Positions 1 to 5,473 are shown, counted from the first letter of the stretch. The stretch: 7,815 bases of DNA from Chloroflexi bacterium RBG_13_53_26 (GCA_001795035.1 MGMW01000119.1:1-7815), one strand, 5' to 3'. Numbers and translations are program-made. The notes: a model not told the origin generated them from the letters alone.

Positions 1-1
1 C

Positions 2-76
2 TACGTCTATCATTGCCTGCTGGGCATATCAGAGGAAGAACTGCAGCGTCTTGCTATAGATGGAGTTCTTCTCTAG
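2..76 (+). CDS. C-terminal fragment of a protein, probably CaiB/BaiF family CoA-transferase (5' end outside window)
   Basis: An open frame enters from the left edge and ends at TAG 74-76, giving 24 residues that finish in LGISEEELQRLAIDGVLL. Family III (CaiB/BaiF) CoA-transferases typically end in a short helix of the form LG-x-S-x-E-E-[IL]-x-x-L-x-x-x-G-V-[IL], and this tail matches that pattern well. Such enzymes move CoA between organic acids. Only the tail is visible, so no catalytic residue can be checked and the family call rests on one short motif. The stop overlaps the stop of the convergent MBL gene within a single CTAG, which supports both ends being real. Confidence 0.5.
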   Translation, partial: YVYHCLLGISEEELQRLAIDGVLL

Positions 77-1035
77 TTGGGTTCAGGGGCATTCGTTCCA
101 GACACGCCGTCGTCGAGTTTCTCATCTTTCGGGATGCTGTGGTAGATCTGTTTCTTGAGGAAATAGGAGGTATAACCCGACAGTGCTAGCTGGTATTGGG
201 CAGGAAGTTCCGCTCCGGGGAAACGCTCTTTGATGTGATCTGTGAGGTGTTCCCATATCTTCTGATCCGACTCTCCTGCCTCAAGGGCTTTCTGAACAAT
301 ATGGCCAAAGACAACTGTATTCTCCTTCACCTGCTGAATGAGCTTCTGGGCATTGCTTCTTGGTCCACAGTGTGAGTAGAAGAGGAGACTGGGATGAAGA
401 TGAGCCAGCCTGTCTATGGTTTCCAGATAGAGCTGCAATTCGAATGGGGGTACTGCTGCAGGCAGGGGAAAGTCGGGCAGGTTATCAGGAATAATGCCAA
501 GGGCTTCCCCGCAGAAGATTCCCCGAGTAAGGCTGTCAAAGATAGCAATGTGATGCGAGGCATGTCCCGGTGAGAAGACTACTTTGAGTTGTCTCTTCTC
601 CAAATGGATTACCTCACTGTCGTGTACCACGTGTATCTGATCGCTTGGGACGGGAAGGATAGGGCCGAAGGTAGCCTCGAAATCTTCACCGAAGACCAGT
701 CGGGTATTGTGGATAAGTTTGGCAGGCTCTGCCATGTGCTTTGCTCCTTGTGGATGGAGCACGACTTTGGTGTGAGGGAGCTTCTGGGCCAGGAAGCCTG
801 ATCCTCCACCATGATCGACGTGGATATGGGTAGGAATGATATATTCTACCTTGTCGAGATTAATGCTGAGCTCCCGGGATCGACTCAGTAACCTTGAAGC
901 TGTGGTCGTTGAACCTGGCTCAATCAACACGGGGGGATTGTCAGCCAGGAGATAGGCGATCTCGCCCAGAGAGAACTCTGAGTCTGATGCAGGGTCGATA
1001 AGGTATGTGTCCTGGGCTACCTCGGTAATCTGCAT
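73..1035 (-). CDS. MBL-fold metallo-hydrolase (glyoxalase II-like)
   Basis: This is a 320-residue protein of the metallo-beta-lactamase fold. These are usually two-metal hydrolases acting on thioesters, lactones or phosphodiesters; the substrate here is unknown. The metal motif HxHxDH is at residues 70-75 (THIHVDHGGG), a further ligand is at His158 (SPGHAS), and the last is at His222 (YSHCGP). The position usually held by the bridging Asp (GD) is Glu177 in FCGEALG. After about residue 230 the chain is a helical C-terminal extension, common in this group. The frame stays open upstream to an ATG at 1242, but I place the start at 1035: the domain begins at MQITEV, an AGGA lies seven bases before this ATG, and the extra 69 residues resemble no domain. 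No signal peptide follows this start, so it is probably cytoplasmic. It is divergent from the SDR gene. Confidence 0.85.
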   Translation of the reverse strand: MQITEVAQDTYLIDPASDSEFSLGEIAYLLADNPPVLIEPGSTTTASRLLSRSRELSINLDKVEYIIPTHIHVDHGGGSGFLAQKLPHTKVVLHPQGAKHMAEPAKLIHNTRLVFGEDFEATFGPILPVPSDQIHVVHDSEVIHLEKRQLKVVFSPGHASHHIAIFDSLTRGIFCGEALGIIPDNLPDFPLPAAVPPFELQLYLETIDRLAHLHPSLLFYSHCGPRSNAQKLIQQVKENTVVFGHIVQKALEAGESDQKIWEHLTDHIKERFPGAELPAQYQLALSGYTSYFLKKQIYHSIPKDEKLDDGVSGTNAPEPN

Positions 1036-1073
1036 CGGTGTTCCTGGGATTGATCCCCGGTGGGTTGGTACAG

Positions 1074-1082
1074 ATGATATCA
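1074..1082 (-). promoter_or_regulatory. candidate extended -10 promoter for the MBL hydrolase
   Basis: On the minus strand the sequence reads TGATATCAT, a TGn extension followed by TATCAT (5 of 6 to TATAAT). Transcription would begin near 1067, about 32 bases before the chosen ATG at 1035. No convincing -35 box is visible, which is tolerated for extended -10 promoters. If correct, it excludes the upstream ATG at 1242 as the translation start. Confidence 0.4.
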
Positions 1083-1190
1083 CAGGCCGGCTGATTTTGC
1101 CCTGTGAAGAAACATTGATGTACATTGTGGCAGGGTGGCCTGAGGGATTGGGTTGCGCGCAGTGCTGCGATGTTGCTAAGATAGCCATGG

Positions 1191-1218
1191 TTGACTTGAT
1201 CATGGATAACGCTACATA
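1191..1218 (+). promoter_or_regulatory. candidate sigma70 promoter for the SDR gene
   Basis: TTGACT (1191-1196, 5 of 6 to TTGACA) is followed after 16 bases by TACATA (1213-1218, 3 of 6 to TATAAT). Transcription would start near 1225, about 45 bases before the TTG start codon at 1270. The -10 match is weak, so this is tentative. Confidence 0.35.
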
Positions 1219-1269
1219 GAGCAGAACAGAACTTAGCCACAAGGGGCAATTTTAGAGGGAGGAAGGCAA

Positions 1270-2022
1270 TTGTCTGGATTAGTGAAAGATAAGGTAGCCC
1301 TGGTTGCCGGTGGGGCAGTGGGGATCGGGCGAGCGACGGCGCAGATCTTCGCTCGCGAAGGGGCGAAGGTGGTGGTGGCCGACATACTTGTTGAAGAGGG
1401 GCAGGAGACAGTGCGCCTTATCAAGGAGGCCGGGGGAGAGGCCATGTTTGTGAGGTGTGACGTCTCACAGGGGTCGGGGGTGAAGGCTCTGGTAGATAAG
1501 ACAGTAGAAACATATGGCAGGCTGGACTGTGCTTTCAACAATGCCGGTATCGAAGGAAATGTGTCTTCTACTGCCGACTGCACTGAGGAGAACTGGGACA
1601 GCATAATAGCCACCAATCTGAAAGGCGAGTGGCTTTGTATGAAGTACGAAATACCGCAGATGCTGAAACAGGGTGGCGGAGTGATCGTCAATACGGCCTC
1701 GGTGGGAGGCCTGGTGGGCCTGCCGGGCCTATCGGCCTACTGTGCCTCGAAGGGGGGCGTGGTTCAGCTCACCAAGGTTGCGGCACTGGAATATGCCAAG
1801 TCCAACATAAGGGTAAACGCCATATGCCCGGGCGGTGTTCGGACAGGGATGTCGAAGCGACTGGCCAAACAGCCGCAGATGGGTGAGACCCTGCCTGCGC
1901 CGATGAGGCGGTGGGCCAAGCCTGAAGAGATCGGTGAGGCAGTCGTTTGGTTGTGTTCAGACGCGGCGTCATTTGTTACCGGGCATGCCATGGCAGCAGA
2001 CGGTGGCTTCGTAGCTCAGTAG
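1270..2022 (+). CDS. SDR family NAD(P)-dependent oxidoreductase
   Basis: This is a 250-residue classical short-chain dehydrogenase, the normal length for the family, which interconverts hydroxyl and keto groups on small or acyl substrates. The cofactor loop is AGGAVGIG (13-20). Asp38 at the end of the second strand (VVVAD) favours NAD over NADP. CDV (63-65), NNAG (90-93) and the tetrad Asn116-Ser144-Tyr157-Lys161 (YxxxK in SAYCASKGG) are all intact. The C-terminus is the usual VTGHAMAADGG. The start is TTG at 1270, preceded by a strong GGGAGGA at 1257-1263; no ATG fits. The true substrate cannot be read from sequence: 3-oxoacyl-ACP/CoA reductase and cyclic alcohol dehydrogenase are both possible. 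It ends 22 bases from the convergent hisB stop, with no clear terminator between them. Confidence 0.92.
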   Translation: MSGLVKDKVALVAGGAVGIGRATAQIFAREGAKVVVADILVEEGQETVRLIKEAGGEAMFVRCDVSQGSGVKALVDKTVETYGRLDCAFNNAGIEGNVSSTADCTEENWDSIIATNLKGEWLCMKYEIPQMLKQGGGVIVNTASVGGLVGLPGLSAYCASKGGVVQLTKVAALEYAKSNIRVNAICPGGVRTGMSKRLAKQPQMGETLPAPMRRWAKPEEIGEAVVWLCSDAASFVTGHAMAADGGFVAQ

Positions 2023-2044
2023 GCTAGTGGGCAGGCCAAGGCTG

Positions 2045-2632
2045 TCAATCGATAACGTTCTTGGTGCTGGGTATAATATCTCTGATACGATCATCAAGTC
2101 GGGTGGCTGCATCGAGTGCCCTTGCCAGTGCTTTGAAGATTGCTTCCGCCTTGTGGTGATCGTTGCTCCCCTTGAACACCTGCGCATGCAGATTCAGTCT
2201 GGCTTCAGAGGCTAACGACTCAAGGAAGTGGTTGACCAGGCTGGCAGGCAAGTCGGATATGTTCTTGTCATCGAAGGTGATGTCCAAAACGGCATAGCCT
2301 CTTCCGCTGATGTCCACTGCTACGAGTGCCAGTGCATCATCCATTGGCACGATGGCGTGAGCCATGCGTACAATGCCGTGCTTTTCGCCCAGCGCCTGGT
2401 TTAGAGCGCGGCCCAAGCAGAGAGCTACATCCTCGACCAGGTGGTGAGGATCAGGCCCTGTTGCTGAAACCTTGAGGTTGAAGGCGCCATGCCGGGCCAG
2501 TTGGGTCAGGAGATGGTCGAGCATGCGCAAACCCGTGGCTATCTCGAAATCACCCTTCCCATCTACATTCAGTTCCACACTGATGCTGGTCTCGCTGGTC
2601 TGGCGCTTTACAGTTGCTGTTCTATCAGGCAT
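2045..2632 (-). CDS. hisB: imidazoleglycerol-phosphate dehydratase
   Basis: HisB converts imidazole glycerol phosphate to imidazole acetol phosphate, the sixth step of histidine synthesis, using bound Mn in a large cytoplasmic oligomer. Residues from the chosen start: LDHLLTQLARHG (38-49) is the first conserved block, DPHHLVED (61-68) the first HHxxED metal motif, and NDHHKAE (157-163) the second HHxxE motif. The length of 195 matches monofunctional HisB; no phosphatase domain is fused. An in-frame ATG at 2641 would add three residues, but the GGGAG upstream lies only two bases from it and about 11 from the ATG at 2632, so I prefer the latter. hisC is on the same strand but about 2.8 kb upstream. 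Transcription probably starts from an extended -10 at 2780-2788. Confidence 0.95.
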   Translation of the reverse strand: MPDRTATVKRQTSETSISVELNVDGKGDFEIATGLRMLDHLLTQLARHGAFNLKVSATGPDPHHLVEDVALCLGRALNQALGEKHGIVRMAHAIVPMDDALALVAVDISGRGYAVLDITFDDKNISDLPASLVNHFLESLASEARLNLHAQVFKGSNDHHKAEAIFKALARALDAATRLDDRIRDIIPSTKNVID

Positions 2633-2670
2633 GGCTACCATCTCTCCCAGTATCGTTTGTGCTCCATCGA

Positions 2671-2763
2671 CTAGCCCGCTCGGGAAACCGGCAAAGAATC
2701 TGTGGCTACTATGCCTTTGCCAGTCAGGTGTGCGCGGAGCTGTTCCACCCGCGAGCTTGCCAT
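2671..2763 (-). CDS. possible 30-residue ORF in the hisB leader; possible remnant of an M24 aminopeptidase N-terminus
   Basis: An ATG at 2763 opens 30 codons ending at TAG (2671-2673), just ahead of hisB and in a different frame. The peptide begins MASSRVEQLRAHLTGKGI. That stretch resembles the first helix of the creatinase-like N domain of M24 Xaa-Pro peptidases (R-x-E-x-L-R-x-x-L-x-x-K-G). A GGAA lies only four bases before the ATG, so initiation looks weak. It could be a chance ORF within the leader, a small peptide, or the eroded start of a lost peptidase gene. The resemblance is short, so confidence is low. Confidence 0.2.
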   Translation of the reverse strand: MASSRVEQLRAHLTGKGIVATDSLPVSRAG

Positions 2764-2779
2764 GTGTTCCAGAGAGGGA

Positions 2780-2788
2780 ATTTTAACA
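2780..2788 (-). promoter_or_regulatory. candidate extended -10 promoter for hisB
   Basis: The minus strand reads TGTTAAAAT: a TGn extension plus TAAAAT (5 of 6 to TATAAT). Transcription would begin near 2773 and give a leader of about 140 bases to the hisB ATG. No good -35 box is seen. It sits back to back with the promoter of the surface-protein gene, only seven bases from that promoter's -35 box. Confidence 0.4.
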
Positions 2789-2794
2789 TACCTA

Positions 2795-2822
2795 TTGACA
2801 AAAGGGAAACTAGTGCTAAACT
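2795..2822 (+). promoter_or_regulatory. strong sigma70 promoter for the surface-protein gene
   Basis: A perfect TTGACA (2795-2800) is followed by a 16-base spacer and TAAACT (2817-2822, 4 of 6). A TGn extension (TG at 2814-2815) precedes the -10 box. Transcription should start near 2829, leaving a 5' leader of about 137 bases before the GTG at 2966. A consensus -35 combined with an extended -10 suggests high expression, as expected for a cell-surface protein. Confidence 0.7.
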
Positions 2823-2842
2823 ACGAAGCGGAATACGGGGGG

Positions 2843-2884
2843 AAAAGGAGGTGATAACACCGTTATTTCACAGATGGTTATCAC
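2843..2884 (+). promoter_or_regulatory. leader element: orphan extended Shine-Dalgarno overlapping a hairpin
   Basis: AAAAGGAGGTGAT (2843-2855) is a near-perfect complement of the 3' end of bacterial 16S rRNA, at least 11 consecutive bases. No ATG, GTG or TTG lies 5-13 bases downstream; the nearest ATG is at 2874, 22 bases past GGAGG. The 3' half, GTGATAAC (2851-2858), pairs perfectly with GTTATCAC (2877-2884), or with a bulge to GTTATTTCAC (2862-2871). The element begins about 15 bases after the predicted transcript start. It may be a 5' stabiliser of the STAB-SD type or a translational switch; which one cannot be told from sequence. Confidence 0.5.
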
Positions 2885-2938
2885 AAATTGCCTATGTGGT
2901 TGTTGAAGTGTGGTAGGAGGGGGTATTAGGAAAGATTG

Positions 2939-2965
2939 ATGAATTGCAAAGGAGGTCAGAAGTAA
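2939..2965 (+). CDS. 8-codon upstream mini-ORF coupled to the surface-protein gene
   Basis: ATG at 2939 opens MNCKGGQK and stops at TAA 2963-2965, directly abutting the GTG start of the next gene. AGGA at 2928-2931 lies seven bases before this ATG, a good spacing. The Shine-Dalgarno of the main gene (AAAGGAGGT, 2948-2956) is inside this mini-ORF, so translating it would pass ribosomes across that site and could couple the two. It is too short for statistical support. Confidence 0.3.
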   Translation: MNCKGGQK

Positions 2966-4357
2966 GTGGCGAAACGGTTTAGAGTGTTGATGGTCAGTCT
3001 GGTTTTGGCCGGCGTGCTATGCTTGGCTCTTCCCGGGCTGGCTTCAGCGGGCATAACTTCGGCCCAGTGGTCCGAGACTGCTTACAACGGCTTGGACGAC
3101 TTCTATGGGACTACTGTGGTAGCGTATGAGGCTGGCTCCACGGCAAAGCTTGCAGTTTCGGTGCAGAATACGGGTGTTTATGACATAACCATCAAGTCAG
3201 CCAAAGTGACGTTTGACTGGGGAGAGGAATATAGTACAACCGACTTTCCCAGCCAGGTGAAGGCGGGGGATTTTGGCATAGTCAGGTTTGCGTTTACTGT
3301 GCCATCGACTGACGTTGCTACCAATATGGTGTTGCATGCCTATGAAATAGCGGTAGTATATGAAATACAGAATGGAGCAACAGCGGTCAACTGGGTGAGC
3401 TGGGAGCTTGCCAATGACCTGAACCTTGACAACGATCCTATGGTGCCTGACTCTGAGACTATCTATGCTGTCTCAGCAGGGGTAGCCACCGCGGTGGCCG
3501 GCAGTGCTTATACTCTGGCGGACTACGATGGTGAGTGGACATGGACCGGTGCAGCACCCGCAGGGACGATCTATGCTTCATACAAGTACACCGAGTTATT
3601 GTTCAATGGTGATGGGGTCAGGAAGGTGGGCTATTTGACCACCGCTCCTGTTGTTGCTGGCTCTGAAGTTGTTTGTTTGGTGAACGATGGTGCGGAGACG
3701 GTCACAAAGCTGGATAGCACGGCCTACAGCATAGACTATGCAACTGGCAAGATCACTCTTGGCACTGCACCCAGTACTTTGCAGACGGTTCGCGTCTACT
3801 ACAGTTACTACAACGTTTGGACTGCTAGTGGGGCTGATTTTGCTGTCTACTCGGCGGACCAGTTGGATGCGAATCAGCTTGCGGGTACATATGACAGTAT
3901 GTATCGGTCTGCCACCTTCGACAGCACTGAGGGGTTGCAACTTGAACAGGAAGCAGAGACACTGGCTGATCTTGGCGACGTAGAGTATGCCAACGGAAAC
4001 TTTGCGGCTGCCGAAGGGTACTACCAGCAGGCGATAGACACGATGAATGAAGCTATAGCTGCTGATACGTCTCTCAATACTGGGGTTGAGGATATCCTGA
4101 TCGGACTCGGCACGGGTGCCGGTGCATGGATTGACTCCCAGGCGGCTAAGGGCGATGCGGAAGCGACGAAACTGGAAGCAGAGGCAGACAGGATTGCCGC
4201 TCTGACTGATGCTGAGGCGAACAAGCTGAATGCTGAGGCTGGCTTTGCCGATCTGTACGGGGTATTCCTGATCCTGATTGGCGTGGCGGGCGTTCTGGCC
4301 GCCGCCGGCGGGATAGTCTGGTCGGTATCACGCCTTGTGGCCGCTAGACGGATGTAG
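2966..4357 (+). CDS. secreted, C-terminally membrane-anchored surface protein with beta-domain and TPR-like helical stalk
   Basis: I do not recognise a named family for this 463-residue protein. A clear Sec signal peptide spans 1-28 (basic MAKRFR, hydrophobic core, cleavage after LASA). Residues 30-135 look like a beta-sandwich of CARDB/Ig type (LAVSVQNTGVYDITIKSAKV). Residues 165-285 contain two similar beta units, each ending in a Tyr-rich strand (TIYASYKY and VRVYYSYY). Residues 320-370 resemble a TPR-like hairpin (LGDVEYANGNFAAAEGYYQQ). Residues 395-426 are Ala/Glu-rich helix with a repeated EA-x-KL-x-AEA unit 18 residues apart. A transmembrane segment at about 431-453 is followed by a basic tail (SRLVAARRM). 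This predicts an outward-facing protein on a helical stalk, perhaps part of an S-layer-like coat. The GTG start is preceded by AAAGGAGGT, ten bases away. It has its own promoter and terminator, so it is monocistronic. Confidence 0.85.
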   Translation: MAKRFRVLMVSLVLAGVLCLALPGLASAGITSAQWSETAYNGLDDFYGTTVVAYEAGSTAKLAVSVQNTGVYDITIKSAKVTFDWGEEYSTTDFPSQVKAGDFGIVRFAFTVPSTDVATNMVLHAYEIAVVYEIQNGATAVNWVSWELANDLNLDNDPMVPDSETIYAVSAGVATAVAGSAYTLADYDGEWTWTGAAPAGTIYASYKYTELLFNGDGVRKVGYLTTAPVVAGSEVVCLVNDGAETVTKLDSTAYSIDYATGKITLGTAPSTLQTVRVYYSYYNVWTASGADFAVYSADQLDANQLAGTYDSMYRSATFDSTEGLQLEQEAETLADLGDVEYANGNFAAAEGYYQQAIDTMNEAIAADTSLNTGVEDILIGLGTGAGAWIDSQAAKGDAEATKLEAEADRIAALTDAEANKLNAEAGFADLYGVFLILIGVAGVLAAAGGIVWSVSRLVAARRM

Positions 4358-4358
4358 G

Positions 4359-4375
4359 GAGCAGGTTAACTGCTC
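4359..4375 (+). repeat. small inverted repeat just after the surface gene
   Basis: GAGCAG and CTGCTC form a 6-bp stem around a GTTAA loop, starting two bases after the stop codon. A second short hairpin follows at 4380-4393 (CGGAT/ATCCG, loop TGAA), and then the strong terminator. Neither is followed by a T-run. Confidence 0.4.
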
Positions 4376-4393
4376 GAAACGGATTGAAATCCG

Positions 4394-4432
4394 GATGGGG
4401 GATGACTGAAAGTCATCCCCCATTGCTTTTTT
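4394..4432 (+). terminator. rho-independent terminator of the surface-protein gene
   Basis: ATGGGGGATGACT (4395-4407) and AGTCATCCCCCAT (4411-4423) form a 13-bp perfect stem with a GAA loop, extendable by one G-T pair. A TTTTTT run at 4427-4432 follows after GC. It is a strong intrinsic terminator for rightward transcription. There is no T-run on the opposite strand, so it should not stop transcription coming from the VOC genes. Confidence 0.9.
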
Positions 4433-4488
4433 GTGATTGTGAGGCGATAGACTGTCGGAACAGCGGTTTCAGTGGTTGGTTGACGGGT

Positions 4489-4911
4489 TCAGAGCAAGTC
4501 AAGGCCAGGCTCTGGCTGGACCAGGGCGACCTGGACACCATGTGTGGATTTGGGATGGGCGAAGACTACCTGCCCCTCGGGGAATGGTAATGGCCTCCGG
4601 GTAAGGAAGGTCACACCCCTGGCTGTCATGTCCTTCATGTCCTGCTCTATGTCCGTGACTTCGAAAGAGATGTGATTGACGCCTTCTCCTCTAGTCTCGA
4701 TGAACTTGGCGATGGGGCTTCTGCTGTCATCAGAGGCAACCAGGCTTATGGTAGCATTTCCGATATAGAATCGGGCACCTTTGAGCCCGGGGTATGCATA
4801 GTGTTCAGGTCCCAGCATTCTGGGGCTTGTACCCAGCATGTGGGAATAGGTGGCGACTGCGACGTCGAGGTCTGTCACTGCTATACCAACATCAACGAAG
4901 CGCTTTATCAT
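4489..4911 (-). CDS. VOC family protein, methylmalonyl-CoA epimerase-like (paralogue 1)
   Basis: This 140-residue protein of the vicinal oxygen chelate fold contains two beta-alpha-beta-beta-beta modules (about 1-60 and 75-135). The block SPIAKFIETRGEGVNHISFEV (66-85) is typical of methylmalonyl-CoA epimerase and relatives, which bind a divalent metal. The expected ligands are only partly kept: His80 is present, the first His (HIGIAV in the family) is Asp7 in DVGIAV, and the last Glu is Ala129 in HGVQVALVQ. Classical epimerase activity is therefore doubtful. It aligns without gaps, at about 48% identity by my count, to the neighbour at 5018-5425, so the two arose by tandem duplication. No good Shine-Dalgarno is seen before the ATG. 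An inverted repeat (4958-4987) separates it from the upstream paralogue. Function unknown; other VOC roles (lyase, dioxygenase, binding protein) remain possible. Confidence 0.8.
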   Translation of the reverse strand: MIKRFVDVGIAVTDLDVAVATYSHMLGTSPRMLGPEHYAYPGLKGARFYIGNATISLVASDDSRSPIAKFIETRGEGVNHISFEVTDIEQDMKDMTARGVTFLTRRPLPFPEGQVVFAHPKSTHGVQVALVQPEPGLDLL

Positions 4912-4957
4912 TTGCGATCTGGTCGGTTCTCTGTGCGGCTATTCTTCGGGTAATGCA

Positions 4958-4987
4958 GAACGGCTAGATTCGCGAGTCTAGCCGTTC
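4958..4987. repeat. inverted repeat between the two VOC genes
   Basis: GAACGGCTAGA (4958-4968) and TCTAGCCGTTC (4977-4987) form an 11-bp perfect stem around TTCGCGAG; a wobble and a T-A pair inside could leave a CGCG tetraloop. On the minus strand it lies after the stop of the upstream VOC gene, where a terminator would sit, but it lacks a T-run. It may be a weak terminator, an RNA-processing or stabilising hairpin, or a protein-binding palindrome. Confidence 0.55.
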
Positions 4988-5017
4988 CGGTGGTTTCCTA
5001 AGATATTTCTTTTAGGA

Positions 5018-5425
5018 CTATTTATCTGGCTGGATAAACTCAATCTGGACACCGTGAAGCGACTTGGGGTGGCCGAAATTGACCTTGCCGCCGGAGTAGG
5101 TTAGTGGCTTGTCGCTCACGAACTTGACGCCTTTTTCGGTGAAGTCCTTCATGTCCTGCTCGAGGTTGTCCACTTTCAGGGAGATGAGGAACACACCTTC
5201 TCCACGGCTTTCCACGAACTTGTAGATCGACGTCTCCGGATTGCTGGAGGCGATGAGGTTGACGCTGACAGTACCAACGTGGAATGAAGCGCCGGTCAAC
5301 CCGGGGAAGGCGAAGTCCTCGGGCTTGGTGTAGACAGGCGGAACACCCAGGAAGCCGCCGTACTTCTTAACTGCCGCTTCGAGGTCTTTCACTGCTATGT
5401 TTACGCCGTAGAACTGCTTCACCAT
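5018..5425 (-). CDS. VOC family protein, methylmalonyl-CoA epimerase-like (paralogue 2)
   Basis: This 135-residue VOC-fold protein is collinear with the neighbour at 4489-4911 from residue 1 to 135 with no gap. Shared blocks include YKFVESRGEG (68-77), LEQDMKDF (88-95) and GHPKSLHGVQIEFIQPD (118-134). Compared with metal-binding epimerases, the first His is Gly7 (GVNIAV), the second is Leu80 (FLISLKV), and only the last Glu is kept (Glu129). With at most one of these three ligands left it is unlikely to hold metal the usual way. A GAGGAGGAA precedes the ATG, about 13 bases away. It starts 48 bases after the hisC stop on the same strand with no visible terminator between, so it may be read as the tail of the lysA-holB-hisC transcript. 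The substrate is unknown; ligand binding without catalysis is possible. Confidence 0.8.
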   Translation of the reverse strand: MVKQFYGVNIAVKDLEAAVKKYGGFLGVPPVYTKPEDFAFPGLTGASFHVGTVSVNLIASSNPETSIYKFVESRGEGVFLISLKVDNLEQDMKDFTEKGVKFVSDKPLTYSGGKVNFGHPKSLHGVQIEFIQPDK

Positions 5426-5473
5426 ATTGTTTTCTATTCCTCCTCTTTTTGTAGATGGCCAACTGTAGCTATT

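Noticed and set aside
1036..1242. 69-residue N-terminal extension of the MBL hydrolase from the ATG at 1242, with a hydrophobic first stretch
   Set aside because: It lacks a proper signal-peptide layout and similarity to any domain, an AGGA-led ATG exists at 1035 where the fold begins, and an extended -10 lies inside the region.
2635..2667. Ten-codon minus-strand mini-ORF (MEHKRYWERW) as a possible attenuator peptide for hisB
   Set aside because: It has a single His codon and no terminator/antiterminator pair around it, so it does not resemble a his leader peptide.
2725..2765. T-box-like sequence on the minus strand ahead of hisB (GGGTGGAACAGCTCCGCG)
   Set aside because: It has four extra bases compared with the GGGTGGNACCGCG consensus. 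The bulge TGGA would pair with a U discriminator, whereas bacterial tRNA-His normally has C73. There is also no room for a stem I if transcription starts near 2773. It is simply a GC-rich hairpin (CGCGG/CCGCG).
2614..2916. 100-codon plus-strand ORF crossing the hisB start and the leader
   Set aside because: It overlaps hisB antisense, spans both promoters, has no domain and ends inside the leader; it is a chance open frame.
4394..4432. Terminator acting on both strands
   Set aside because: The minus strand has no T-run after the stem, only the A-tract before it, so it is likely one-directional.
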